DNA from: Candidatus Omnitrophota bacterium
Lineage (GTDB): Bacteria > Omnitrophota > Gorgyraeia > Zapsychrales > Zapsychraceae
Assembly: GCA_020632495.1 (NCBI GenBank)
Contig: JACKFL010000006.1
Span: 496,001 to 560,000, forward strand
Length of the DNA: 64,000 nt
Direction: 5' to 3'
Within the stretch, counting starts at the first letter, position 1; each line of letters starts with the position of its first letter. This document shows, piece after piece, positions 27,141 through 35,998 of the stretch. The notes beneath the pieces are model-generated. The model ran no database searches, had not been told where the DNA came from, and saw nothing but the letters and a program-made list of their open reading frames with translations. Made by a program: the position numbers and the translations under genes.

Positions 27141-28171
27141 CGCGCTGGCGCGGCTTCATAGCCTTTAATTTAGTCGGGGTGATCCTGTTGCTGGTCGGCT
27201 GCGCCCGACCTCAGTCCGCCGCGCTTACCCGCTATTCGGAGAAGAAGGGACTGATGGGGACGATAGTCCAGGTGGACGTGTGTCTGAACGATGAGGCCCC
27301 CGCACGGGTCGAGGCGGCGTATGCCGAGGTGTGGCAGCGCATGTCGGACATATCCTGGCGGATGAATGTCTACGATCCCAACAGTGACGTGACGAAGGTG
27401 AATGAGGCCTATCCCGAAGCGGTCGCTATCGGGGCCGATACGCATGCGATGTTGCGGCGTTCAGTCGAGTATGCCCGGCAAACGCGCGGGGCTTTTCTTA
27501 TCTCCGTGTGGCCGTTGATCAAACTCTGGCGGGCCAGCCAGGAGAGCCAACAGCCTCCGGCGGAGGAAGTCTTACAGGAAACCTTGCGCCAGATCAATCT
27601 GAATCAGTTATCCCTGCAAGCGGACAATAAGGTCGCCCGGTTAAACCGGACCATCAGCGTGGACTTGGGAGGGATCGCCAAGGGGTACGCCATCGATGAG
27701 GCCGCCCGGATTCTGCGGCGGCACGGCTTTCGCCAGTTTTACATCGACGCGGGCGGTGATATTTATGTGGGCGGGCTGAACTGCCGCTCGGAAAAGTGGC
27801 GTATCGGCATCAAGGACCCGCGCGACCGCGAGCGGATCATCGAAACCGTGGCCGTCTCCGATCAAGCCGTAACAACGTCCGGTAACTATGAGCAGTTTCT
27901 CATCATTAAGGGGGAACGCTACTCGCACATTATCGATCCCTCGACCGGTTACCCCCAGCGGGAAGTGGTCAGCGCGACGGTGATCGCTCCTACTGCCGAG
28001 GCGGCCGATGTATTTTCGACGGCTATGACCGTACTGGGCCGTGAGCGCGGGACAGAACTGATTGATCAGGAACAGCCGGAGATGGCCAGCCTGATTTACG
28101 CGCGTCAGCCGGACGGGCTCGTTGTTCGCAGGGCGAGCCGCCGCTTCGAAAGTTATCAACTCAACCAGTGA
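27125..28171 (+). CDS. apbE: FAD:protein FMN transferase (ApbE family), lipoprotein
   Basis: ApbE attaches FMN covalently to Thr or Ser of target flavoproteins such as Rnf/Nqr subunits. The 348-residue precursor has a lipobox (LLLVGC, Cys26), so it is anchored on the outer face of the inner membrane. Family motifs are the N-terminal LMGTIVQVDVC, VDLGGIAKGYAIDEAARIL, and the FMN/Mg site DAGGDIYVGG followed by AVTTSGNYEQF. The later HIIDPSTGYPQ and FSTAMTVLG are also conserved. No target flavoprotein gene is in the window. Confidence 0.93.
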   Translation: MAKNIARWRGFIAFNLVGVILLLVGCARPQSAALTRYSEKKGLMGTIVQVDVCLNDEAPARVEAAYAEVWQRMSDISWRMNVYDPNSDVTKVNEAYPEAVAIGADTHAMLRRSVEYARQTRGAFLISVWPLIKLWRASQESQQPPAEEVLQETLRQINLNQLSLQADNKVARLNRTISVDLGGIAKGYAIDEAARILRRHGFRQFYIDAGGDIYVGGLNCRSEKWRIGIKDPRDRERIIETVAVSDQAVTTSGNYEQFLIIKGERYSHIIDPSTGYPQREVVSATVIAPTAEAADVFSTAMTVLGRERGTELIDQEQPEMASLIYARQPDGLVVRRASRRFESYQLNQ

Positions 28172-28219
28172 TGCTGCCGGTTTTCCGGCGGTCTCATCCG
28201 ACGAAACGAAGGAGTACCC

Positions 28220-29035
28220 GTGAAACAGTACCTGGATCTTGCCCGTTACATCCTCGAACACGGTGAAGAGAAGGCGGACCGCACCGGCACCGGGACCCTG
28301 TCGGTCTTCGGTTATCAAACTAAATATGACCTGCGGGAAGGCTTTCCCTTACTTACGACCAAGAAAGTCCTCTTTCCGGCGGTGGTTTACGAATTGTTGT
28401 GGTTCCTGCGCGGCGCCACCAACGTGAACGATGATCTTGCCGAACACACCCCGATCTGGAACGCTTGGGCCGACGAGAACGGCGAGCTGGGTCCGATTTA
28501 TGGATATCAATGGCGGAATTGGGAACAGTTCCAATGGGATGAGGACAAACGTGCTTATCAGAAGCGGCATGTCGATCAGATTTCCCAAGCGATCACCATG
28601 ATCAAGTCCAACCCCGCGTCGCGGCGTATTATCGTGAGCGCCTGGAATGTAGCCGATATCGAGCGCATGGCCCTGCCGCCCTGCCACGCGTTTTTCCAGT
28701 TTTACGTCATCAACGGCCGGCTGGACTGCCAGCTTTACCAGCGGTCGGCCGACGTGGCATTGGGCGTTCCCTTTAATATCGCCAGCTACGCGTTGTTAAT
28801 GTCCATGATGGCCAAGGAATGCGGATTAACCCCGGGTATCTTCGTCCATACGCTGGGCGACGCGCATCTGTACCTCAATCATTTGGACGGGATTCGCGAA
28901 CAGCTGACCCGGCAACCGAAGGCCCTGCCGCAACTCGAACTGGCCGACAAACCCGTGCTGGAGATGACTTTCGACGATATTCGCGTTGTAAATTATCAGC
29001 ACGACAATTTCATCAAATTTCCGATTGCGGTCTGA
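28220..29035 (+). CDS. thyA: Thymidylate synthase
   Basis: Converts dUMP to dTMP with methylene-tetrahydrofolate, leaving dihydrofolate. The 271 residues include the phosphate-binding RTGTGTLSVFG, the catalytic Cys155 in LPPCHAFFQFYV, the dUMP-binding QLYQRSADVALGVPFNIASY, and HTLGDAHLYLNH. ATG 28220 has AAGGAG upstream. The folA gene follows 11 nt later; its product regenerates tetrahydrofolate. Confidence 0.97.
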   Translation: MKQYLDLARYILEHGEEKADRTGTGTLSVFGYQTKYDLREGFPLLTTKKVLFPAVVYELLWFLRGATNVNDDLAEHTPIWNAWADENGELGPIYGYQWRNWEQFQWDEDKRAYQKRHVDQISQAITMIKSNPASRRIIVSAWNVADIERMALPPCHAFFQFYVINGRLDCQLYQRSADVALGVPFNIASYALLMSMMAKECGLTPGIFVHTLGDAHLYLNHLDGIREQLTRQPKALPQLELADKPVLEMTFDDIRVVNYQHDNFIKFPIAV

Positions 29036-29046
29036 GGTTTCTCGTT

Positions 29047-29601
29047 ATGTTACAGGTTGACCTGGTCGTCGCCATGGACAGTCAAAACGGGATCGGCAAG
29101 GCGGGGGAGTTGCCCTGGCAGCTGAGCGCGGATTTGCGTCACTTCCGGGATGTCACCACGCGCTCGGAACACCCGCCCAAGCGGAATGCCGTAATTATGG
29201 GGCGGCGGACCTGGGTGTCTATTCCATCAAAATTTCGGCCTTTGCCGGATAGGATCAATGTTATCCTCAGCCGTGATCCGGCATTCCAGGCCCCGGAGGG
29301 GGCATTAACGGCCCGAAGTCTCACCGAGGCGGATGACCTCCTGGCCCGGGATCCGGTCGGAATTGACCGGGCCTTTGTTATTGGCGGCCAGCAGATCTAC
29401 GAGCTGGCCCTGCGCGAGACCGCCTGCCGCCGCATTTATCTGACCCGCGTTCACGGCCGATTCGACTGCGATGCCTTCTTTCCGACGCTGCCCCCCGAAT
29501 TTCAGGAAATCAGCGCCGGTCCGGTGTTGTCCGAGAGTGGCCTGGACTATTCCTTCCATATTTTCGAATATGTGCCGTTACCGGCGCCGGGGGCGAAATA
29601 G
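29047..29601 (+). CDS. folA: Dihydrofolate reductase
   Basis: Reduces dihydrofolate to tetrahydrofolate with NADPH, closing the cycle opened by ThyA. The 184-residue protein begins at ATG 29047; the frame is open further upstream only inside thyA. Features are VVAMDSQNGIGKAGELPWQLSADL (substrate and active-site region), VIMGRRTWVSIP, RINVILSRDPAF and FVIGGQQIYELAL. It is slightly longer than the E. coli enzyme (159 aa), with an insertion around the HPPKRNAV loop. Confidence 0.95.
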   Translation: MLQVDLVVAMDSQNGIGKAGELPWQLSADLRHFRDVTTRSEHPPKRNAVIMGRRTWVSIPSKFRPLPDRINVILSRDPAFQAPEGALTARSLTEADDLLARDPVGIDRAFVIGGQQIYELALRETACRRIYLTRVHGRFDCDAFFPTLPPEFQEISAGPVLSESGLDYSFHIFEYVPLPAPGAK

Positions 29602-29858
29602 ACCCGGTTATATTCAATTTTTGCCCGAAATATCGAAAACGCTTTCTTCAGCCCGCTTATGTCTACATAAGTCGATTAATTTCAAGAAGATATAGAAATA
29701 TTGAGAAACCGGAAGTGGATACTTTGGCGGTAAAAACTTTTTCGATATTCCCCGGTCCATATAATATACTTAAAACGTGAGTGCTTAAGACAGTAATCGT
29801 GCGGAGGATGTTCTGGGGGGCTCTTTGACGTAGCGTGGAGCCGCAAAGGTGGAATCTT

Positions 29859-31037
29859 ATGCTTAAGGGTAACGCCAGCAAAAAGCGGATCCTTTTGGTT
29901 GATGATGACCGGGCCGTGAGTCAGATGTTGACCATGTTGCTCGAGACCAGGGGGTACGAGGTCCTTAATGCCTTCAGTGGTGCGGAGGCCCTCGAAAAGG
30001 CCGATGAAAGTACCGATCTCATTCTACTAGATTTAATCCTGCCTGATGAAGAGGGATTTGACGTCTGCCGCAAGTTAAAGGAACAACCCAAGACCGCGGA
30101 TGTTCCGATTATCATTCTCAGTGCCCGGGTCCTCTCCGGAGACATTGTCGAAGGCCTTTATCTGGGGGCCGACGATTACCTGACCAAACCTTTCGAATAT
30201 GAAGAATTAGTCGCGCGCATGGAAGCGGTCATGCGCCGCGGATCGCTGTTTCATAATGGCAGCTCCAAGAGTAACGGTGATGAAGAGGTGGTGCGCGAGC
30301 TGCGCCGTATTATAGAAGAGGAACGCATCACTCCGTTTTATCAACCCATCTTTCTGCTGAAGCCTTTCAAGTTATTCGGTCTGGAAGCCTTGTGCCGTCC
30401 AAACACGGAGAGCATGCTGGCGAATCCCGAGTTGCTTTTCAAAGCCGCCATCAAATACGGCTGTTACCAGGATCTGGAGCTGTTGTCCTGGAAAAAGGCC
30501 ATCGCCTATGCCTCCGAATACCTGCATAATGAGTTCCTGTTTTTGAACTGCAATCCGTATCTGATAGAAGGCCCCAAGTTTCTGAGCATCAAATCCCTGT
30601 TTGAGAACTGTGGATTCAGCATCGGCAATGTGGTCCTGGAGATAACGGAACGCTCCGAGGTCGGAGATTTCAAGGAATTCTACACACAATTGGGCCGGTT
30701 CCGGGAGCAGGGTTTCAAGTTTGCCGTGGATGACGTGGGTGGGGGATACGCCAGCCTGGAGTCCATTGTGGAGACCAAACCGGAGGTCGTCAAGATCGAC
30801 CGGCATATCATCAACAATCTCGACAGCGATCCCTATAAACGAAGTATCGTGAAATTTGTGGTTGCATTTTGCCGCGAGAATAACATTTTCTCCATTGCCG
30901 AGGGTATCGAAACGAAAGAAGACCTGCAAAAAGTGATCGAAATCGGGGTGGACGCCGCCCAAGGTTACTACTTATCCAAACCGAGCCCCGAGATTAATAT
31001 CAAGGCCCTGAACGCTACGGTCAGCCAGTTCGCCTGA
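29859..31037 (+). CDS. Response regulator with EAL domain (c-di-GMP phosphodiesterase)
   Basis: The 392-residue product combines a REC domain (about 1-125; acidic pocket VDDD, phospho-acceptor Asp58 in LILLDLILPDEEG, Lys in YLTKPFEYEEL) with an EAL domain (about 145-390). The EAL core is intact: GLEALCRP, VVLEITERSE, FAVDDVGGGYASLE, PEVVKIDRH and AEGIETKEDLQ followed by QGYYLSKP. It should therefore hydrolyse c-di-GMP, opposing the GGDEF protein at 19.5 kb, when phosphorylated by an unlinked kinase. ATG 29859 has AAGGTGGA upstream. A TATAAT at 29760-29765 in the 257-nt upstream gap may be its -10 box, without a clear -35. Confidence 0.93.
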   Translation: MLKGNASKKRILLVDDDRAVSQMLTMLLETRGYEVLNAFSGAEALEKADESTDLILLDLILPDEEGFDVCRKLKEQPKTADVPIIILSARVLSGDIVEGLYLGADDYLTKPFEYEELVARMEAVMRRGSLFHNGSSKSNGDEEVVRELRRIIEEERITPFYQPIFLLKPFKLFGLEALCRPNTESMLANPELLFKAAIKYGCYQDLELLSWKKAIAYASEYLHNEFLFLNCNPYLIEGPKFLSIKSLFENCGFSIGNVVLEITERSEVGDFKEFYTQLGRFREQGFKFAVDDVGGGYASLESIVETKPEVVKIDRHIINNLDSDPYKRSIVKFVVAFCRENNIFSIAEGIETKEDLQKVIEIGVDAAQGYYLSKPSPEINIKALNATVSQFA

Positions 31038-31109
31038 TCGTTGCTCGCCATCCGTACCACATTCCTCACAGATCATCATTCGAGACTTCATCCGGTCCCA
31101 AACTGTTTT

Positions 31110-31142
31110 CCCGGCCCGGTGTTGGGGCGGCCCCACGCCGGG
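31110..31142 (+). terminator. GC-rich hairpin after the REC-EAL gene (possible terminator)
   Basis: CCCGGC (31110-31115) pairs with GCCGGG (31137-31142), and an inner TGGGG-CGG-CCCCA stem lies within. It sits 73 nt after the REC-EAL stop, but no T-run follows, so it could equally be only an mRNA 3' structure. Confidence 0.35.
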
Positions 31143-31193
31143 ATTTACCGGGAAAGAGCCTGCACCGGGGCGGGGAATAGCCATTAAAGGTCT

Positions 31194-31221
31194 TTGCAAC
31201 AGGCGGCCCATACACTATAAT
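31194..31221 (+). promoter_or_regulatory. Candidate promoter of the GH57-malQ unit
   Basis: TTGCAA (31194-31199), a 16-nt spacer and a perfect TATAAT (31216-31221) lie within the 351-nt gap 31038-31388. The predicted transcript would have a leader of about 160 nt. It begins with a 7-bp hairpin (CGGAGAA-ATG-TTCTCCG, 31224-31240) and a second stem (CCGGT 31248-31252 with ACCGG 31260-31264). No gene is seen in this gap. Confidence 0.5.
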
Positions 31222-31388
31222 GGCGGAGAAATGTTCTCCGTTCGCAGCCGGTGTTTTTGACCGGCCATGCCGGTTAATACGTGTGCGATTGTCCTCGGGA
31301 TTCCGGTTCGCGTTCATCGCGGGAATATTCCGCCGCCTTCACATTTGGTTATCCGCCACCGGGAACTAACCATCGCCATAGGTCAAAG

Positions 31389-32825
31389 ATGAAGAAATAC
31401 ATCTGTGTGCACGGCCATTTTTATCAACCTCCGCGGGAGGATGCCTGGACCGGTAGGATCGAAGAACAGCCCAGCGCCGCGCCGTTCCACAATTGGAATG
31501 AGCGGATAACGGCGGAATGTTACCGGCCGAATACCGAATCACCCGTCAATGAGAAAGGCGGCGTGCCGGCCAAGCTCCTTAATAATTTTGCCTGGATCAG
31601 TTTCAATGTCGGACCTACACTCATGAGTTGGTTGGCCGAGCATTCGCCGGAGACCTATGCGGGGATCATCGACGGTGACCGGCGGAGTTGTACCAATTTC
31701 GGAGGATTCGGAAGCGCCATGGCGCAGGCGTACAATCACATGATTATGCCCCTGGCTAATGAGCGGGACAAACGCACCCAGGTCATTTGGGGCATTGAAG
31801 ATTTTCAATTCCGCTTCGGTCGGCGGCCGTTGGGTATGTGGCTGCCGGAAACAGCGGTGGATACCGCTACTTTGGAGGTACTCGCCGAACACGGGATCCT
31901 GTTTACGATCCTGGCCCCCAAACAGGCCCGGCGTGTCAAATCTGCCGGGTCCAAACGCTGGAAGGCGGTGACGGAAGATTCCCTGGATGTGCGCCGGCCC
32001 TACGCGTGTCAATTACCGTCGGGGAACGGTATAACCTTGTTTTTTTACGACGGGTATCTTTCCAACCAGCTGGCCTTCGGGGACCTGATTAAAAACGGAC
32101 AGGTCATCGCCGAAACCATGGCCGCGACGCTCGACGCCGGCAGTGAGGGGCCGCAGATCGCCCACATCGCCACGGACGGCGAGACCTACGGCCATCATCG
32201 CCAGTTCGGCAACATGGCCTTGTCGTATTTGATAGAAACGGTCAACAGTTCCCGGGAGGTTATGCTGACGAATTACGCGGAGTATCTGCACCGCTATCCT
32301 CCGACGGATCAGGTTGAGATTCAGGAGAATACGGCGTGGAGCAGCGCCGTCGGTGTTGAGCGGTGGCGCTCCGGGGGCGGGGGATGCATATATCCCCGCA
32401 AGCATTGGAATCAGAATTGGCGCGGGCCGTTGCGCGAAGCGATGGATTGGTTGCGCGATGCGCTTATTCCTGTTTATGAACAGGGGATGGCACGGGAGGG
32501 CCGGGACCCATGGCAGGCGCGGGATGAATACATTCATACCATTCTACAGGGTGAAAACGGCCATCCGCTGCTGGAGATGCAACACATGGCGATGCTGATG
32601 TACACCTCCTGCGGCTGGTTTTTTGACGATATTTCCGGAATCGAAACAGTGCAGATCCTGCAATACGCCGCCCGGGCCATGGAGCTGGCACTGGAACACG
32701 GCGGTGTGGATTTGGAACCGGAGTTTCTGCGGATTCTGTCGTGGGCCCGCAGTAACGACATCCGTCAGGGGACGGGCCGGGATATCTACCAAACACATAT
32801 TAAGAATAGGGTTCACCATGGCTAA
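31389..32825 (+). CDS. Glycoside hydrolase family 57 protein
   Basis: GH57 enzymes act on alpha-glucans (amylase, 4-alpha-glucanotransferase, branching activities). From ATG 31389 the product has 478 residues. Family motifs: VHGHFYQPPRED at the N terminus, the GMWLPETAVD segment holding the likely catalytic nucleophile Glu, and IATDGETYGHH with the likely acid/base Asp. The frame is open upstream to 31281, but MKKYICVHGHF is the usual N terminus. It overlaps malQ by 8 nt, so the pair probably handles a storage glucan. The exact activity is not deducible. Confidence 0.88.
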   Translation: MKKYICVHGHFYQPPREDAWTGRIEEQPSAAPFHNWNERITAECYRPNTESPVNEKGGVPAKLLNNFAWISFNVGPTLMSWLAEHSPETYAGIIDGDRRSCTNFGGFGSAMAQAYNHMIMPLANERDKRTQVIWGIEDFQFRFGRRPLGMWLPETAVDTATLEVLAEHGILFTILAPKQARRVKSAGSKRWKAVTEDSLDVRRPYACQLPSGNGITLFFYDGYLSNQLAFGDLIKNGQVIAETMAATLDAGSEGPQIAHIATDGETYGHHRQFGNMALSYLIETVNSSREVMLTNYAEYLHRYPPTDQVEIQENTAWSSAVGVERWRSGGGGCIYPRKHWNQNWRGPLREAMDWLRDALIPVYEQGMAREGRDPWQARDEYIHTILQGENGHPLLEMQHMAMLMYTSCGWFFDDISGIETVQILQYAARAMELALEHGGVDLEPEFLRILSWARSNDIRQGTGRDIYQTHIKNRVHHG

Positions 32826-34332
32826 ACGAAGAAGCGGAATACTACTCCATATATCATCTCTCCCGTCGGCGTACGGGATCGGCGATTTCGGTCCCGAAGC
32901 GTACGCTTTTATCGATGCCATGCGGGAGGCTAAACAGACATTATGGCAAATATTGCCATTGAATCCGGTCAATCCCGCGCTGGGGGCTTCGCCCTACACC
33001 AGCGATTCGGCGTTCGCCATCAATCCGCTCCTGATCAGTCCGGAGCGTTTGGTCGAACAGGGATTGCTGCGCTATGAGGACCTTGAGCTGGCCGGCGAGT
33101 TCGAGGACGGCCCGGTGAATTTTGAGGCGGTCGTCAAGTGCAAGGTGCGGCTCCTGAATTCGGCATACGAAAGTTTTCGGAAATCCGCGGAGCATCGTTC
33201 CGCTTTTGAGGCGTTTGAGCAGGAGCAGGCACATTGGCTCGAGGACTACGCCACCTTCCGCCTGATCAAAAAACACCACGACGATCTGTCTTGGGATCAA
33301 TGGCCGAAAGAATTCAAGTTCCGCGATCCCGACGTGATCGAGGATTTACGCAAAGATAAACCCCGGGATTTTGAGAGTTTCAAGTTTATCCAGTATATTC
33401 TGTACCATCAATGGATGTCCCTCAAGTCTTACGCCATGATGAAGGGGATACACATTGTCGGCGACCTTCCCATATACGTCAATTTTGACAGTGCGGACGT
33501 GTGGACGAATCCGGCCAATTTCAAGATGGACCGTGAGGGCCGCATGGAAGTTGTCGCCGGAGTTCCGCCCGATTATTTCAGCAAAACGGGCCAGCGCTGG
33601 GGCAATCCGGTATACGACTGGGCGGCCATGACCGAAGACAACTATTCGTGGTGGATCCGCCGGGTCCAGCACAACCTGAACCTTTTCAATATCGTGCGCG
33701 TGGATCACTTCCGGGCGTTTGTCAACTACTGGGAGATCCCGTCCTCCGAGGCGACGGCTATCAACGGAAAGTGGGCGGAGGCGCCGACCACGGCTTTTTT
33801 CAAAACACTGAAGCAGGAGTTCGGAGATGTTCCGTTTATTGCCGAGGACCTGGGCATGATTGACGACGATATCCGTAAGAAGATCGATGCCCTCGGATTT
33901 CCCGGCATGAAGATTCTGATGTTCGCCTTCGGCGGTGATATGAAAACGCACGCGTATTTACCGCACAATTATGACCCCAATTCCGTGGTTTACACCGGAA
34001 CACACGACAATAATACCGTGCAGGGTTGGTACGAGAAGGAAGCCACGGAGGAGGAAAAAACCAATTTCCTGGAGTATTTTGAAGAGCATTCCCGTCACGG
34101 CCTCAGTGACCGCTCCGTGCATTGGGATATGATCGAGTTGGCGCTGGACTCAAAGGCCAGCATGGCCCTGATTCCGATGCAGGACATCCTCGGGCTCGAT
34201 CAAAGCAACCGGATGAATGTCCCCGGACAGGTACATGATAACTGGCAATGGCGGCTCTTGCCCGGTCAGCTGACCAAAGCCGTGCTCGAACGGCTCGCCC
34301 GCTACACCCGAGAGTGTCGACGCGCCGATTAG
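32818..34332 (+). CDS. malQ: 4-alpha-glucanotransferase (GH77, amylomaltase)
   Basis: Transfers alpha-1,4-glucan segments between maltooligosaccharides. From ATG 32818 the product is 504 residues, the usual length of bacterial amylomaltases. Motifs: GILLHISSLPSAYGIGDFG, WQILPLNPVNPALGASPYTS, the nucleophile region NIVRVDHFRAF, the acid/base Glu in FIAEDLGMI, and YTGTHDNNTVQGWY. Its start lies inside the GH57 gene (8-nt overlap), supporting co-translation. Confidence 0.96.
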   Translation: MAKRRSGILLHISSLPSAYGIGDFGPEAYAFIDAMREAKQTLWQILPLNPVNPALGASPYTSDSAFAINPLLISPERLVEQGLLRYEDLELAGEFEDGPVNFEAVVKCKVRLLNSAYESFRKSAEHRSAFEAFEQEQAHWLEDYATFRLIKKHHDDLSWDQWPKEFKFRDPDVIEDLRKDKPRDFESFKFIQYILYHQWMSLKSYAMMKGIHIVGDLPIYVNFDSADVWTNPANFKMDREGRMEVVAGVPPDYFSKTGQRWGNPVYDWAAMTEDNYSWWIRRVQHNLNLFNIVRVDHFRAFVNYWEIPSSEATAINGKWAEAPTTAFFKTLKQEFGDVPFIAEDLGMIDDDIRKKIDALGFPGMKILMFAFGGDMKTHAYLPHNYDPNSVVYTGTHDNNTVQGWYEKEATEEEKTNFLEYFEEHSRHGLSDRSVHWDMIELALDSKASMALIPMQDILGLDQSNRMNVPGQVHDNWQWRLLPGQLTKAVLERLARYTRECRRAD

Positions 34333-34364
34333 CCGATTTAGGGGCAATTTACTGGCGAATAATC

Positions 34365-34393
34365 TTGTGGCCCCCCGGGGGCTATGGTAAAAT
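34365..34393 (+). promoter_or_regulatory. Candidate promoter close to a start codon
   Basis: TTGTGG (34365-34370), a 17-nt spacer and TAAAAT (34388-34393). The predicted start is only 2-3 nt before ATG 34403, and no ribosome site is visible, so a leaderless mRNA is possible. Confidence 0.4.
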
Positions 34394-34402
34394 TCTCACA
34401 AT

Positions 34403-35014
34403 ATGAAGAGTGTCAAGCCGTTAGCGTGTGTATTCTTGGCGGTCATTCTGACAGGTTGCGGCGGGCTCAAGGTGCCGAAGTGGGTGCCGTTCACCGGTAG
34501 TAAACAGCCGGTGGAACCGCAACCGGTGCCGCCGGTGGCCATACAACTTCCTGTCAGGGACGGCCGGATGATTGCTCCCAAGAGGCTTGCCAAAGGCGGC
34601 AGGGTGATGCTGGTCCCGTTTCGGGCCGGCGAGCATGTCATCGCGTCGCAGGAGCTGGACAAAATTGCCTTCCGTATGATGCAGGGGATCGCCATTCCCC
34701 TGCGAGACAACCGGCCTTACTTTGAAATTGTCATCAACAGTGAAGAAGGTGCCGACCCCGACTTTCTGATCGACGGCTACTTCACGCGTAAGAGGGAAAG
34801 TGCCGATATCCTTTCGCGGTGGTTTTTCCTGAGAAAAAAGCGTATTTTGAGCGTTGAGGGTAAGCTCATGGACGCCCGCACCCGGGAAGTGCTCGCCACC
34901 TTCGAGGACGGACTGGTGACGCAAGATGCCGATCAGGATTTCTTGCAGCTGGGATTCGATATCGGTCGCAACATCGGTGAGTTCATCAATGAAAATATCA
35001 ACACAGAACCGTAA
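34403..35014 (+). CDS. Lipoprotein of unknown function
   Basis: A 203-residue product with a lipobox (VILTGC, Cys20) followed by a Pro-rich linker (TGSKQPVEPQPVPP). The globular part begins MLVPFRAGEHVIASQELDKI, reminiscent of envelope lipoproteins that begin with a VAVLPF-type strand, followed by a region with FLIDGYFTRKRE and LSVEGKLMDARTREVLATFE. That second part is the pattern of CsgG/TolB-N-like or LptE-like assembly lipoproteins, but the match is too loose to name. It lies 6 nt before hldD. Confidence 0.6.
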   Translation: MKSVKPLACVFLAVILTGCGGLKVPKWVPFTGSKQPVEPQPVPPVAIQLPVRDGRMIAPKRLAKGGRVMLVPFRAGEHVIASQELDKIAFRMMQGIAIPLRDNRPYFEIVINSEEGADPDFLIDGYFTRKRESADILSRWFFLRKKRILSVEGKLMDARTREVLATFEDGLVTQDADQDFLQLGFDIGRNIGEFINENINTEP

Positions 35015-35020
35015 GCAACC

Positions 35021-35986
35021 ATGATTATCGTTACCGGTGCCGCCGGATTCATCGGAAGCTGTATCGTCGCCCGTCTAAACCAGGAAGGGGAAAGCGACCT
35101 CATCCTGGTCGATCATATGCCCGACGACCGGAAGAAGGGTAATCTCGAAGGCAAGGCTTACCGGGCATACCACGATAAGAAAGAGTTCATCAATAAGGTC
35201 AAGTCCGGAGAAATGGATCCCGCTGTCAAGGCTGTCATTCACATGGGCGCGTGCAGTTCGACCACCCTTCAGGATGAAGCCTATTTTACCGAGAACAACC
35301 TGGAGTATACCCGGACGTTGGCCGGATGGGCCATGGATCACGGTATCCGGTTCATATACGCCAGTTCGGCGGCCACATACGGTGACGGCAGCATGGGTTA
35401 CAAGGATGATGATGAAACCGTGCGCCGTTGTCGCCCCCTGAATTTGTACGGTGAGTCCAAACAAAAGTTCGATCTCTGGGCCTTGAAAAACGGGCATCTG
35501 GACCGGATGGTGGGCTTGAAGTTCTTTAATGTCTTCGGTCCCAATGAATACCACAAGGGCGATATGCGCAGCGTGGTGGCCAAGGCCTACCGGCGGGTAG
35601 CCGAGGAAGGCGTCATCGAACTGTTCAAGTCTTACGAGCCTGATTTTGCCGACGGAGAACAGAAGCGGGACTTTATTTATGTGAAGGACGCCGTTGATAT
35701 CGTGCTTTATTTTCTAAACCATCCGGACATCAACGGAATTTTCAACGTGGGGACGGGGAACGCCCGTTCATGGAACGACTTGGCCAAGGCGTTGTTTCTC
35801 GCCGTTGGCCGGGCCCCTGACATCCGTTATATTGAAATGCCCGAAGTGCTGCGCAAGCGCTACCAGTACTTTACCGAGGCCGAGATGAGCAAATTAAGGG
35901 CGGCCGGTTACGGTCGCGAAATGACGTCTCTGGAGGACGCCGTTGCCGACTATGCCCGCTATCTTAAAAATGAAAGTCATCTGTAG
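35021..35986 (+). CDS. hldD: ADP-L-glycero-D-manno-heptose 6-epimerase
   Basis: Makes the ADP-heptose used for the LPS inner core, which implies a Gram-negative outer membrane. The 321-residue extended SDR protein has the NADP-binding VTGAAGFIGSCIVARL, LILVDHMPDDRKKGNLEG, the Ser in IYASSAATYG, the catalytic YGESKQKFD (YxxxK), and the HldD-type FNVFGPNEYHKGDMRSVVAK and DFIYVKDAV. The companion kinase/nucleotidyltransferase genes are not present in this window. Confidence 0.95.
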   Translation: MIIVTGAAGFIGSCIVARLNQEGESDLILVDHMPDDRKKGNLEGKAYRAYHDKKEFINKVKSGEMDPAVKAVIHMGACSSTTLQDEAYFTENNLEYTRTLAGWAMDHGIRFIYASSAATYGDGSMGYKDDDETVRRCRPLNLYGESKQKFDLWALKNGHLDRMVGLKFFNVFGPNEYHKGDMRSVVAKAYRRVAEEGVIELFKSYEPDFADGEQKRDFIYVKDAVDIVLYFLNHPDINGIFNVGTGNARSWNDLAKALFLAVGRAPDIRYIEMPEVLRKRYQYFTEAEMSKLRAAGYGREMTSLEDAVADYARYLKNESHL

Positions 35987-35998
35987 AGGACGGTTCCC

